64,000 bases of DNA. It comes from Azospirillum brasilense. GTDB taxonomy: Bacteria > Pseudomonadota > Alphaproteobacteria > Azospirillales > Azospirillaceae. Within the stretch, counting starts at the first letter, position 1. Every line of letters begins with the position of its first letter. The position numbers and the translations under genes were made by a program. The stretch lies in NCBI RefSeq assembly GCF_001315015.1, contig NZ_CP012914.1:744001-808000 (forward strand), given 5' to 3'. Shown one piece after another: positions 19,528 through 28,593 of this stretch. A model generated the notes under the pieces. That model was given only the letters and a program-made list of their open reading frames with translations, made no database searches and had not been told where the DNA came from.

Positions 19528-22241
19528 CGCTCATCTTCGACTGGCGGGAACCGTCCCGCCCACCCGCGGACCCATCGCCAATCCCCCTCCCGTCCTCACC
19601 GGACGAGCGTGGCCGGCTGGAGGCGCTGGAGCGCGAGAACGCCAAGCTCCGCCGCATCAACCAGGTGCTGATGGACCGGGTGGAGCGGTCGATGGACGTG
19701 CAGGGGGGGGCCTTCTCCCTGTTCCAGACCGCCATCGTCCTGGAGCAGAAGGTGCGGGAGCGCACGCTGGAGCTGGAGCGCGCCCTGCGTGAGTTGGAGG
19801 ACAGCCACCGCGCGCTGGCCCGCGCCAAGGAGCTGGCCGACACCATGCGCGGCCGGCTGTCGGAGGCCATCGAGTCGGTCAACGAGGGCTTCGCCATCTT
19901 CGACGCCGACGACCGGCTGGTGCTGTGCAACAGCAAGTATCTGGCCCTGTGGCCGGAGATCCGCGACCGCATCCTGCCGGGCATCCGCTTCCAGGAGATC
20001 GCCGAACTGGCGGCGTCCTCGCGCACCATCGCCGACGCCTACCCGCGGCCCGACCGCTGGCTGTCGGAACGGCTGGCCCAGCACCGGGCGCTGAAGGGTC
20101 CCTACGTCTACCGGCTGGCCGACGGGCGCTGGGTCCAGGTGAACGAGCGGCGGACCCGCGACGGCGGGGTGGTCGGCGTCTACACCGACATCACCGACAT
20201 CAAGGAGCATGAGACCCGCCGCCGCGAGCGCGAGTTGGCCGAGAAGTCGGCGCTCCTCCAGGCGACGCTGGACAACATCGCCCAGGGGGTCGGCGTGTAC
20301 GACCGCGACCAGCGGCTGGTCGCCTGGAACGAGCGCTTCACCGGCCTGCTGCGCCTGCCCGCCAACGTGGCGGAGCGCGGGGCGGGCTTCGCCGATTTTG
20401 TGCTGCACCACGCCGCGCTCGGCGACCATGGCCTGTCGCTGAAGGCGCTGATGATGCCGAGCTGCCTCGTCGAGCAGCCCTGGCTGGACGGCACGGTTTT
20501 GGAGATCAGCCGCAATCCCATGCCGGGCGGCGGTTTCGTTCTGACCTTCACCGACATCACCGAGCGCAAGCGGGCCGAGCAGGCGCTGCGCGACAGCGAG
20601 GAGCGCATCCGGCTGGTCACCGACGCGGTGCCGGCGCTGATCGCCTATGTCGACGCCGAGCAGCGCTTCCGCTTCGTCAACAAGGCCTACGAGGGCTGGT
20701 TCAACCGCAAGCGCGAGGAGATCGAGGGCCAGCCCATGTGGGCGGCGCTGGGCGACCTCTATTACGAGGTGCGGCGCTCTTACGTGCTGCGGGCGCTGGC
20801 TGGCGAGGAGGTGACCTTCGACCTGGAGCTGCCCGGCGAGAACGGGGCGCCGCGCTACGCCGTCGCCACCTACATCCCGCATTTCGGCGAGCGGCGAGGG
20901 AGTGGAAAACCGGAGGTGCTGGGCTATTTCGGCCTGATCCACGACATCACCGAGCGGCGCATGGCGGCGGAGGCGCTGGCCGACGCCAAGGACAGCCTGG
21001 AGCGCCGCGTCGTCGAGCGCACCGCCGAGTTGACCCGCCTCAACAGCCAGCTCCAGCAGGAGATTGCCGAGCGCATCGCCGCGGAGGAGGCGCTGCGGCT
21101 GGCCAAGGCGGAGGCGGAGCAGGCCAACCTGTCCAAGACGCGCTTCCTGGCGGCGGCCAGCCACGACCTGCTGCAACCGCTGAACGCGGCGCGGCTGTTC
21201 GTCTCGGCTCTAAGCGACCTGGAGCAGCCGGAGCCCAACCGCGGGCTGGTCGACAACATCGACGTCGCCCTGGCCTCGGTCGAGGACCTGCTGTCGGCGT
21301 TGCTGGACATCTCCAAGCTGGACGCCGGTGCGGTGCGGCCGGAGATCGCCGATTTCCCGATCAAGAGCCTGTTCGGTGCGCTGGCCACCGAATACGCGGC
21401 GGTGGCCAAGGAGCGCGGGCTTGAGCTGTGCGTCGTTCCCAGCCACGCGGTGGTGCGCAGCGACATCCGGCTGCTCCGCCGCATTCTGCAGAACTTCCTG
21501 TCCAACGCCCTGCGCTACACCCAGGCGAAAAGGGCGGCGAAGGGGGGCGCCGGGCGCGTGCTGGTCGGCTGCCGGCGGACCTCCGAAGGCTTGCGGATCG
21601 AGGTGTGGGACACCGGTCCCGGCGTGCCCGCCGACAAGCTGGATGAAATCTTCCAGGAGTTCCGCCGCCTCGACACGCCCTGCGCCAACGAGCGGGTGCG
21701 CGGCATGGGCCTCGGCCTCGCCATTGTGGAGCGGGTGGCGCGGATGCTCGACCACCCCATCACCGTGCGATCGCAGCCGGGGCGGGGATCGGTCTTTGCG
21801 GTGACGGTGCCCTTCGGCCGCTACGCCCGCCCGGTGCGTGCGCTGGAGGCGCCGGTGCAGACCGCTTCGAACCGGCTGGCCGGCACGCGGGTGCTGGTGA
21901 TCGACAACGAGCCGGCGGTGCTCGCCGGGATGCGCGCGTTGCTGGAGGGCTGGGGGTGCAGCGTCGCCACCGCTGCGTCGGGCGACGAGGCGCTGGCCGG
22001 GCTGGGGGCGGTGGCGCCGGATGTGCTGTTCGCCGACTATCACCTGGACGACGGGGTGATCGGCTTCACCGAGATCGCGCGGGTGCGCGAGCGCTGCGGG
22101 GCGGATTTGCCGTCGGTCCTCATCACCGCCAACCGCACCGCCGAGGTGGTGGAGGAGGCGCAGGCCAAGGGCTGCCATGTGCTGAACAAGCCGGTGCGGC
22201 CGGCCCAGCTGCGGGCGGTGATGACGGGGTTGCTGGGGTAG
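19524..22241 (+). CDS. Multi-PAS hybrid sensor histidine kinase (NahK/ErcS' type)
   Basis: 905 aa, soluble. Order: N-terminal coiled coil (about 30-110), three PAS domains (about 110-230, 240-350, 350-480), a second coiled coil, HisKA with phospho-His 547 (AASHDLLQPLNAARLF), an ATPase domain (DTGPGVP, GMGLGLAIVERV) and a C-terminal receiver with Asp838 (FADYHLDDG). In pseudomonads ErcS' kinases belong to the network controlling quinoprotein ethanol oxidation. The position inside the locus supports the same job. It is coupled by ATGA to the FIST protein and probably works with the NarL-type regulator at 31.8 kb. Confidence 0.92.
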   Translation: MTLIFDWREPSRPPADPSPIPLPSSPDERGRLEALERENAKLRRINQVLMDRVERSMDVQGGAFSLFQTAIVLEQKVRERTLELERALRELEDSHRALARAKELADTMRGRLSEAIESVNEGFAIFDADDRLVLCNSKYLALWPEIRDRILPGIRFQEIAELAASSRTIADAYPRPDRWLSERLAQHRALKGPYVYRLADGRWVQVNERRTRDGGVVGVYTDITDIKEHETRRRERELAEKSALLQATLDNIAQGVGVYDRDQRLVAWNERFTGLLRLPANVAERGAGFADFVLHHAALGDHGLSLKALMMPSCLVEQPWLDGTVLEISRNPMPGGGFVLTFTDITERKRAEQALRDSEERIRLVTDAVPALIAYVDAEQRFRFVNKAYEGWFNRKREEIEGQPMWAALGDLYYEVRRSYVLRALAGEEVTFDLELPGENGAPRYAVATYIPHFGERRGSGKPEVLGYFGLIHDITERRMAAEALADAKDSLERRVVERTAELTRLNSQLQQEIAERIAAEEALRLAKAEAEQANLSKTRFLAAASHDLLQPLNAARLFVSALSDLEQPEPNRGLVDNIDVALASVEDLLSALLDISKLDAGAVRPEIADFPIKSLFGALATEYAAVAKERGLELCVVPSHAVVRSDIRLLRRILQNFLSNALRYTQAKRAAKGGAGRVLVGCRRTSEGLRIEVWDTGPGVPADKLDEIFQEFRRLDTPCANERVRGMGLGLAIVERVARMLDHPITVRSQPGRGSVFAVTVPFGRYARPVRALEAPVQTASNRLAGTRVLVIDNEPAVLAGMRALLEGWGCSVATAASGDEALAGLGAVAPDVLFADYHLDDGVIGFTEIARVRERCGADLPSVLITANRTAEVVEEAQAKGCHVLNKPVRPAQLRAVMTGLLG

Positions 22242-22245
22242 CCGT

Positions 22246-22330
22246 GCCCCCTCCCTAACCCTCCCCCGCCTTTGGCGAGGGAGGGGACAAACTCCCTCTC
22301 CCGCGCAGCGGGGGAGGGTCGGGGAGGGGG
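22246..22330. repeat. GC-rich inverted repeat, copy 1
   Basis: CCCCCTCCCTAACCCTCCCC at the left and its approximate complement GCGGGGGAGGGTCGGGGAGG at the right, with inner minor hairpins. Lies between the convergent kinase and ABC permease genes and may act as a two-way terminator. Three further copies occur in the window. Confidence 0.85.
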
Positions 22331-22336
22331 AAAACG

Positions 22337-23146
22337 CTACTCCCCGCCCGCCTTGCGCGCCAGGAATCCCCGCGCCGGGTTGTAGCCGTAGACCGCCCCG
22401 CCCAGGAACACCGCCAGCGCCAGCACCGTCCAGCCCAGCGCCGGCAGATTCACGTCCAGATACAGCGCGAATCGGATCAGCTCGACCGCTTGGCTGAAGG
22501 GGTTGACGGTGCACAGAAAGTACAGCAGCTCCCCCGCCTCCTGCATCTTCCACAGCGGATAGAGCGCGGTGGACAGGAAGAAGGTCGGGAAGATGACGAA
22601 GTTCATCACGCCCGCGAAATTCTCCAACTGCCGGATGGCCGAGGACAAAAGCATCCCAAGCGCGCCCAGCATCAGCCCGCTGACCACCAGCGCCGGCAGG
22701 ACCGTCACGTAGCCGAGCGGCGGCGCCTGCACCCCATAGATCCAGGCGACGGCGAGGAAGGCATAGACCTGGAGGATCGACACCGCCGTCCCGGCCAGGA
22801 GCTTCGCCGTCAGCAGGAACCAGCGGGGCAGGGGGCTGACCAGCAGCATCCGCATGCTGCCCATCTCGCGGTCGTAGACCATCGACAGCGAGCTTTGCAT
22901 CCCGTTGAACAGCTGGACCATCCCGGCGAGGCCCGGGACGATGTAGACCTCGTAGGGGATGTAGGTCTCGTAGGGCGGGGTGATTGCGATGCCCAGCGCC
23001 GCGCGGAAGCCCGCCGCGAAGACGAACAGCCAGAGCAGCGGGCGGACCAGGGCCGACAGGAAGCGCTCCCGCTGGTGGACGAAGCGCAGCACCTCGCGCC
23101 CGACGATCCCGCCGAGCGCGCGCGCGTAATGGGCAAAAGCCGTCAC
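22337..23146 (-). CDS. ABC-2 type permease of the PQQ-alcohol system
   Basis: 269 aa from a GTG at 23146, preceded by AAGGAGG and overlapping the ATPase stop (GTGA). Six spans of the ABC-2 exporter class, with the marks RPLLWLFVFAAGFRAALG, VPGLAGMVQLFNGMQSSL, DREMGSMRMLLVSPLPRW and FPTFFLSTALYPLW. This branch is found only beside PQQ-dependent alcohol dehydrogenases and has an ATPase, propeller and binding protein as partners. The transported substrate is unknown: alcohol or solvent export and cofactor handling have both been proposed. Confidence 0.92.
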   Translation of the reverse strand: MTAFAHYARALGGIVGREVLRFVHQRERFLSALVRPLLWLFVFAAGFRAALGIAITPPYETYIPYEVYIVPGLAGMVQLFNGMQSSLSMVYDREMGSMRMLLVSPLPRWFLLTAKLLAGTAVSILQVYAFLAVAWIYGVQAPPLGYVTVLPALVVSGLMLGALGMLLSSAIRQLENFAGVMNFVIFPTFFLSTALYPLWKMQEAGELLYFLCTVNPFSQAVELIRFALYLDVNLPALGWTVLALAVFLGGAVYGYNPARGFLARKAGGE

Positions 23147-23883
23147 GCCGCCTCCTTCGCGGTCAGCCGGGTGAAGCTCTCGGTCAGGGTGTCCGCCCCG
23201 GTCGCGCGGTTCACCTCCGTCACCGGCCCGGCGGCGCGGACCCGACCGCGGTGGATCACCACCACGCGGTCGCCCTCGCCGATCTCGTCGATCAGATGGG
23301 TGGCCCAGAGCACGGCGATGCCGCGTTCCCGGCACAGCGCGTGGACATGTTCGACAATGGCGCGCCGCGCCGGGACGTCCAGCCCGACGGTCGGCTCGTC
23401 CAGCACCAGCAGGGCCGGCTCGTGCAGCAGGGCGCGGGCCAGTTCCACCCGGCGGCGGTGGCCGCCGTTCAACGCCCGTACCGTCTCGCCGATGCGCTCC
23501 GCCATGCCGAGCCGCTCCAGCGCTTCCCGCGCGCGGGCCTCGGCGGTGCGGCGGGGGATGCCATGCAGGGCCGCGAAATAGAGCAGATTCTGCCGCACCG
23601 TCAGGTCGAGATCGAGGGTGGGCTGCTGGAACACCACGCCCATGCGGCCCAGCGCCCGGGCCGGCTCCCGCCGCAGGTCGATGCCGCCGATGCGGATGGT
23701 GCCGCCCGGCGATTCGAACAGGCGGGTGACCAGCGCGAACAGCGTCGTCTTGCCCGCCCCGTTGGGGCCGAGCAGGGCGGTGAAGGACCCCGCCCCGACC
23801 GCCAGCGACACGTCCTTCAGCGCGAAGGCCCCGCGCCCGTAGGCGTAGGTCAGCCCTTCGACCGACAGCGCGGGCGCTTCCAT
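23143..23883 (-). CDS. ABC transporter ATPase of the PQQ-alcohol system
   Basis: 246 aa. Walker A GPNGAGKTT (about 40-48), a Q-loop at VVFQQPTLD, the signature segment LNGGHRRRVELARAL, Walker B LLVLDEPT and the switch His (WATHLIDE). The signature reads NGGHRRR instead of the canonical LSGGQ, which is usual for this small-exporter class. Four bp separate it from the propeller gene and four bp overlap it with the permease, so translation is coupled. Confidence 0.94.
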   Translation of the reverse strand: MEAPALSVEGLTYAYGRGAFALKDVSLAVGAGSFTALLGPNGAGKTTLFALVTRLFESPGGTIRIGGIDLRREPARALGRMGVVFQQPTLDLDLTVRQNLLYFAALHGIPRRTAEARAREALERLGMAERIGETVRALNGGHRRRVELARALLHEPALLVLDEPTVGLDVPARRAIVEHVHALCRERGIAVLWATHLIDEIGEGDRVVVIHRGRVRAAGPVTEVNRATGADTLTESFTRLTAKEAA

Positions 23884-23887
23884 TCCG

Positions 23888-24856
23888 TTATCCCTTCACC
23901 GCGACGCCCCAGGGGTAGCGGCCGACCTTGATCGACTTGACGACCTTCAGGCTGTCCACATCGATCACCGACACGTCGCCCGACACGCCGTTGGTGGCGT
24001 AGAGGCGCTTCTGGTCGGGCGACAGGTCGAGCTGCCAGACGCGGCGGCCGACCAGGAGGTAGTCCTTCACCGCGAAGGTTTGGGCGTCCACCACCGCGAC
24101 ATGGTTGGCCGGGCCGAGCGCCACGAAGGCGTAGCGCCCGTCGTCGGTCAGCTTGATGCCCACCGGCTGGATGCGGTCCTGGGGCACGCCCTTGATCTTG
24201 AAGCGGATGGTCTGCGCCACCTTGCGGTCGGCCGTGTCGATCACCGACAGGGTGCCGCCGATCTCCGCCGACACCCACAGGCGGCTGCCGTCCTTGTTGA
24301 ACTGGGCGTAGCGCGGGCGGGCGTCGACCAGCGTGTTGTCGACGACGGCGCGCTTTTCGGTGTCGATCCAATGGACCATGTTCGTCGTCTCCGACGTGTT
24401 CACCGCCCATTTTCCGTCGGGGCTGACCGCCATGCCTTCCGGCTCCACGCCGACATCCACCTGATAGGCGACCTTGCGGCTGGGCACGTCCACGATGGTG
24501 ACGACGTTGCTCTCCTCGTTGGCGATGAACAGATGCTTGCCGTCGGGGTGAAGGGCGAACAGCTCCGGGTCCTCGCCCGAGGGCAGGTTGTGCAGGATCT
24601 TCTTCGTCGCGAGGTCCATCACCTGCACCGTGTCGTCGTCGCTGGCGCAGATGTAGAGGTGCTTGCCGTCCGCGCTCAGCGTGATGCCGCGGGGGCGCCG
24701 CCCGACCTTCACCGTCTCCGTCACCGTCAGGGTCGCGCCGTCGATGATGGACAGGGTGTTGTCCTTCTCGTTCGAGACATAGACGGTCTCCGCCAGGGCG
24801 GGAACGGCGCAGCCGGCCAGCAGGGCGGCGAGGAGAAGGGAGCGGGCGGTGGTCAT
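23888..24856 (-). CDS. PQQ-catabolism-associated beta-propeller protein
   Basis: 322 aa from the ATG at 24856. Signal peptide (LLLAALLAGCAVPALA), then about seven YVTN-type repeats (YVSNEKDNTLSIID, TVKVGRRPRGITLSADGKHL and similar), giving a seven-bladed periplasmic propeller. This family always sits with the PQQ-linked ABC genes and has no proven function; it may bind the dehydrogenase, cofactor or exporter. The Cys in the signal region is not in a good lipobox context. Confidence 0.93.
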   Translation of the reverse strand: MTTARSLLLAALLAGCAVPALAETVYVSNEKDNTLSIIDGATLTVTETVKVGRRPRGITLSADGKHLYICASDDDTVQVMDLATKKILHNLPSGEDPELFALHPDGKHLFIANEESNVVTIVDVPSRKVAYQVDVGVEPEGMAVSPDGKWAVNTSETTNMVHWIDTEKRAVVDNTLVDARPRYAQFNKDGSRLWVSAEIGGTLSVIDTADRKVAQTIRFKIKGVPQDRIQPVGIKLTDDGRYAFVALGPANHVAVVDAQTFAVKDYLLVGRRVWQLDLSPDQKRLYATNGVSGDVSVIDVDSLKVVKSIKVGRYPWGVAVKG

Positions 24857-24894
24857 CGGGGCGGCGTCCTCTTGGCGGAAATGATTGAGAAATA

Positions 24895-26097
24895 TCAGCG
24901 ACGGCAGCCCGTTTCGGGCTGGTCGTGGCCCAGCGTGTCGAGTTCGGTCTTGGGGTGCAGGAAGCCGTCCTGCGGCGAGACGGACACCAGCGAGCGGTCG
25001 GCGGCGAGAAGCACGGGCTGGCGCAGCTGCCCGTCCCAACTGCGGAAGGACAGCGGCACGCCCTTGAAAGCGGCCAGCGTGAAATCCGGCCCGCGGATGT
25101 AGGCGGCCAGCGCCGCCGGATCGGTGGAGCGGGTGCGGGTCGCCGCCTCGCCCACCGCGCGGATGGCGGCCCAGACGGCGTGGTCGCGGGGCGACATGAC
25201 GCGCTGGGCGGCGGCCTTAAAGCGGGACTGGAGCTGCGCCGCCCCCCAGGCCTCGTGGGCGCGGTGCCAGTTGGTGGGGACGAGGCCCTGCGTGCCGGCG
25301 ACCGGGCGCGGCTCCCAGGTGCGGTACAGCACATAGTCGCCGAAGTCGCCGGTCTCGTCGGCGACGATCACCACGTCGTGGCGCTTGCCCTGGGTGAAGA
25401 CCGGCATTTCGGCCTGGGCGGTGCGGCGGGCGTCGTGGTCCTCGCTCCAGGTCTTCTCCTCGACCACCTCGGCGCCGAAGCGCTTGGCAGACCGCTTGAC
25501 GGCGGCGGCGTAGAGCCGGTCCTCGGGCCGGGTGCCGACGATCAGCAGCCATTTCGTCCAGCGTTTGACCGCCAGATACTGGGCCAGCGCGTCGGCCAGC
25601 ATGGCGCGGTCGGGCGCCGTGTGCAGCAGGTTGGGCGCGCACAGCGCGTTGCGCAGGCTGTCGTCGGTCGAGCCGGCGTTGAACAGCAGTAGGTTCGCCG
25701 CCTCGGGCAGGCGGGCCAGCGCGCCGGGCGTCTCGCCGGGCAGGTCCAGCACGACGATGCGGTGCCCGGCGGCGGCGAGGTCGCGCAGCGCCTGCGCCGG
25801 GTCGCCGTCGATGGGGACGGTCACCGCCTCCAGCGCGAAGCCCTGCTTGAGGAAGCGGCCCGTGGAATTGTTGTCGGCCACGGCGAGACGGGCGCCGGCC
25901 AACCCTTCGTCGGCGGGCGGTTCGTCGAGGTTGGACAGGGCGGGGGGATGCTCGACCTCCTGCGTCAGGTAGGCGATGCGGACGGTGGAGTGGTCCGCGG
26001 GCGCCGCCTCCTGCGAAAAGGCGGCCGGCGAGGCGCACAGCCCGCCGGCCAGCAAGGCGATCTGCATCAAGGAGGGTAACCAAAGGCTGAAACGCAT
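24895..26097 (-). CDS. Periplasmic binding protein of the PQQ-alcohol ABC system
   Basis: 400 aa from the ATG at 26097, the start of a clear signal peptide (SLMQIALLAGGLCASPAAFS). It has the fold of branched-chain amino-acid-type binding proteins: VRIAYLTQEVEHPPALSNLD, then LAGARLAVADNNSTGRFLKQ. It is the first gene of the four-gene minus-strand operon (binding protein, propeller, ATPase, permease). Having a binding protein together with an exporter-type permease is odd and is conserved in these loci. Two locus elements lie in its upstream region. Confidence 0.92.
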   Translation of the reverse strand: MRFSLWLPSLMQIALLAGGLCASPAAFSQEAAPADHSTVRIAYLTQEVEHPPALSNLDEPPADEGLAGARLAVADNNSTGRFLKQGFALEAVTVPIDGDPAQALRDLAAAGHRIVVLDLPGETPGALARLPEAANLLLFNAGSTDDSLRNALCAPNLLHTAPDRAMLADALAQYLAVKRWTKWLLIVGTRPEDRLYAAAVKRSAKRFGAEVVEEKTWSEDHDARRTAQAEMPVFTQGKRHDVVIVADETGDFGDYVLYRTWEPRPVAGTQGLVPTNWHRAHEAWGAAQLQSRFKAAAQRVMSPRDHAVWAAIRAVGEAATRTRSTDPAALAAYIRGPDFTLAAFKGVPLSFRSWDGQLRQPVLLAADRSLVSVSPQDGFLHPKTELDTLGHDQPETGCRR

Positions 26098-26158
26098 CGC
26101 GGGTTTGCACTCGCCTGGTTTCGGGAGACCAGGGTATCCCCGCCGGGCGGCGTCCCGG

Positions 26159-26171
26159 AATGCAACTTTGG
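26159..26171 (+). promoter_or_regulatory. Locus element 4 (AATGCAACTTTGG)
   Basis: Divergent variant of the element, 62-74 bp before the binding-protein gene and inverted with respect to it. Pairs with element 5 across the divergent promoter region. Confidence 0.5.
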
Positions 26172-26236
26172 TACGATTGCGCGGGCGGAAAATGGCGTTT
26201 CGATCCGATCGCGGCGGGCTCGACGCACGGTTGCTA

Positions 26237-26248
26237 CCAAAGTCCAAT
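26237..26248 (-). promoter_or_regulatory. Locus element 5 (ATTGGACTTTGG)
   Basis: Minus-strand copy 84-95 bp before the pedF start, inverted with respect to pedF. The spacing matches that at both border cytochrome genes. Confidence 0.6.
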
Positions 26249-26331
26249 TATTGGCGGCACGGACCGCCCGCTATGCTCCGGGGCAACGGACAACGCTCCC
26301 TTCGCATCTTCTCTGAATGAGGACGCCCCTT

Positions 26332-26775
26332 ATGAACGCACGGCTTCTCCGGCTCGCGATGGCCGGTTTCCTGACCGGCGCGGCCGCCGTCGCCTCCACG
26401 GTTGTCCCCACGGTGGCCTTCGCCCACGGCGACGTGACCCCCCAGGCGGTGGACACCACCGGCCTCGACAAGCTGGGCGAGGACTGGCGCGACGCGAATC
26501 CCTATCGCGGCAACCCGCGGGCGATCGAGATCGGCGCCTCCGCCTTCAACCAGAACTGCGCGCGCTGCCACGGGCTGGGCGCGGTGTCGGGCGGCATCGC
26601 CCCGGACCTGCGCTATCTGGAAAAGGGCGATGCCGGGGACGAGTGGTTCAAGGAGCGGGTGACCAACGGCTCGATCCGCAACGGCGTCACCTACATGCCG
26701 CGCTTCGGCGAGGCGCTGGGCCAGGAGGCGCTGTGGGCCATCCGGTCGTGGCTGGAGACGGTGCACGAGGAATGA
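26332..26775 (+). CDS. pedF: Cytochrome c-550 PedF family
   Basis: 147 aa from the ATG at 26332 (site GAGGA); an ATG 15 bp upstream is less likely. Signal peptide ending near AFAHGDVTPQAVDTTGL, the exact start of mature PedF/c-550 proteins. CARCH haem site at 76-80, then LGAVSGGIAPDLR and the Met ligand in YMPRFGEAL. It accepts electrons from the quinoprotein alcohol dehydrogenase. It overlaps the following binding-protein gene by ATGA. Confidence 0.94.
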   Translation: MNARLLRLAMAGFLTGAAAVASTVVPTVAFAHGDVTPQAVDTTGLDKLGEDWRDANPYRGNPRAIEIGASAFNQNCARCHGLGAVSGGIAPDLRYLEKGDAGDEWFKERVTNGSIRNGVTYMPRFGEALGQEALWAIRSWLETVHEE

Positions 26776-27632
26776 CGGCGTTTCCGACGCGGCGCCACCT
26801 GCTGTCCTTCGCCGCCGCCGCGCTGGCCGCCGGGGTTCTCCCCCGGCGCGCCGGCGCGCGCCCGTTGGACGATGTGGTGGCCGCCGGGCGGCTGATGGTC
26901 GCGGTCTACCGCGACAACCCGCCCTTCTCCTATCGCAAGGGCGGCGCCCTGGTCGGCGTGGACGTGGACCTTGCCCGCGCCATCGCCGGGCGGCTGGGCG
27001 TCGGCGTCGAGTTCATGGAACTGACCGCCGGGGAGGCCGTGTCGGACGACCTGCGCAACGCGGTGTGGCGCGGCCCGGTCGTCGGGGGCGGCGTGGCCGA
27101 CGTGATGATGCATGTGCCCTATCAGAAGGAGTTCGGGCTGCGCAACCCGGAAGCCGTGCTGTTCGGCCCCTACCAGCGGGAGGGCTTCGCGCTGGCCCGC
27201 AACCCGATGCGCATGACCCAGCCGATGCTGGCCTCCCTGCCCGACGAGCCGGTGGGGGTGGAGATCGACAGCATCCCCGACTTTTACCTGCTGGGAGCCT
27301 TCGGCGGACGGCTGCGCGAGCGGCTGGTCCATTACATGACGATCCCCGAGGCGGTCGAGGCCCTGGTCAAGGGCGACGTCGCCGCCGTCGTCGCGACGCA
27401 GAGCCAGGTGGAGGCGGCGCTGGGCGACCGCGCCGCCGGCTTCCCCATCACGCCCGTGACCTTCCCCGGCATGATGGCATCGAGCTGGGACATCGGCATG
27501 GCGGTGAAGGAGAACTCCCGCGATCTCGCCTACGCGGTGGGCGACGCGGTGACCGCTCTGCTGGAGGACGGGACGCTGCCGGAGATTTTCCGGAAACATG
27601 GGGTGACGCACAACGCGATTCCGGTGGAGTGA
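26772..27632 (+). CDS. Quinoprotein-associated (MoxJ-like) periplasmic binding protein
   Basis: 286 aa, ATGA-coupled to pedF. A twin-arginine-like leader (TRRHLLSFAAAALAAG) is followed by a family 3 binding-protein fold: LMVAVYRDNPPFSYRKGG, VGVDVDLARAIAGRLGV, VADVMMHVPYQKEFGLRNP. In methylotrophs MoxJ helps methanol dehydrogenase mature; relatives near ethanol dehydrogenases probably act as chaperones or activity factors rather than in transport. No permease of its own lies nearby. A GC-rich repeat follows the stop. Confidence 0.9.
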   Translation: MTAFPTRRHLLSFAAAALAAGVLPRRAGARPLDDVVAAGRLMVAVYRDNPPFSYRKGGALVGVDVDLARAIAGRLGVGVEFMELTAGEAVSDDLRNAVWRGPVVGGGVADVMMHVPYQKEFGLRNPEAVLFGPYQREGFALARNPMRMTQPMLASLPDEPVGVEIDSIPDFYLLGAFGGRLRERLVHYMTIPEAVEALVKGDVAAVVATQSQVEAALGDRAAGFPITPVTFPGMMASSWDIGMAVKENSRDLAYAVGDAVTALLEDGTLPEIFRKHGVTHNAIPVE

Positions 27633-27642
27633 TGCGGCTGCG

Positions 27643-27745
27643 GCCCCCTCCCTAACCCTCCCCCGCTTTCGCGGGAGAGGGGACTGCCGCCGCCTTTGCC
27701 AAATCCCCTCCCTCGCCAAAGGCGGGGGAGGGTTAGGGAGGGGGC
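27643..27745. repeat. GC-rich inverted repeat, copy 2
   Basis: Left arm CCCCCTCCCTAACCCTCCCC, right arm GGGGGAGGGTTAGGGAGGGG, with small inner stems. Lies between the MoxJ-like gene and the SoxYZ-like gene, which read in the same direction. Confidence 0.88.
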
Positions 27746-27792
27746 AAGCGCCCACACAAGAACAACGATGCAAGGGAGGGGGGAAAACCGCC

Positions 27793-28593
27793 ATGAACCG
27801 CCATCTCGCCGCCGCGGCGCTCCTGGCCGCGCTCTCCAGCCCGGCTTATGCCAACCCGCCGGAGCCCGCCGACCCACTGGCCTCCGTCATGTGGGACGTG
27901 CTGCGGCCGGAGCTGTTCGGAATGGCCCCCGTGCAATTCGACGACCGCGTGACCGTCACCGCCCCCGACAACGCGGAGAACGCCGCCGCCGTCCCGGTGA
28001 TGGCCGACGCCACGGCGCTGGGCGCGGTGGAGGAGATGGTGCTGTTCGCCGACCTCAACCCCTTCCCGGTCATCCTGCGCTTCCAGCCGCTGGCCGCGAA
28101 GCCGGTGATCGCCACGCGCTTCAAGGTGCAGCAGGCGACACCGCTGCGCGCCGCCGCGCGCACGCCGGACGGGGTGTGGCACATCGGCGGCAAGCTGCTC
28201 GACGCGGCGGGCGGCGGCTGCACCGCGCCGCCCGCGACCTACGCCGCCGCCGACTGGGCCGACCATGTGGGGGAGGTGCAAGGCCGCGCCTGGGCGCCGA
28301 CAGGGGAAGACAAGGCGACGCGCGTCCGCTTCCTCGTCCGCCACCCCATGGACACCGGGCTGGTCGCCGGCATCCCCGCCTATTTCATTGAGGCGCTGAC
28401 CCTGCGCGACGCCGACGGGCGGGCGCTGGCCCGGCTCCAGACGGCGGAGCCGCTGTCCGAGAACCCCGTCTTCACGTTGGAGGTGCAGCCCGCAGCGGGC
28501 GCGCGCAGCCTGACGCTCGATGGGCGCGACAACCAGGGCGGCGAGGTCAAGGCGCCCATCCCGCTGCCCTGGGTGCAGGGAGCGCTGCCATGA
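27793..28593 (+). CDS. Quinoprotein-associated SoxYZ-like carrier protein
   Basis: 266 aa with a signal peptide (LLAALSSPAYA). A SoxY-like half (about 20-150) is fused to a SoxZ-like half (about 160-266). The SoxY half carries a single Cys in GGGCTAPPATYA, in place of the GGCG swinging-arm tail of true SoxY. SoxYZ carries sulfur intermediates on a cysteine arm; in this fused family a Cys may likewise carry an unknown intermediate. It is coupled by ATGA to the metallohydrolase. The ribosome site is strong (GGGAGGGGGG). Confidence 0.92.
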   Translation: MNRHLAAAALLAALSSPAYANPPEPADPLASVMWDVLRPELFGMAPVQFDDRVTVTAPDNAENAAAVPVMADATALGAVEEMVLFADLNPFPVILRFQPLAAKPVIATRFKVQQATPLRAAARTPDGVWHIGGKLLDAAGGGCTAPPATYAAADWADHVGEVQGRAWAPTGEDKATRVRFLVRHPMDTGLVAGIPAYFIEALTLRDADGRALARLQTAEPLSENPVFTLEVQPAAGARSLTLDGRDNQGGEVKAPIPLPWVQGALP

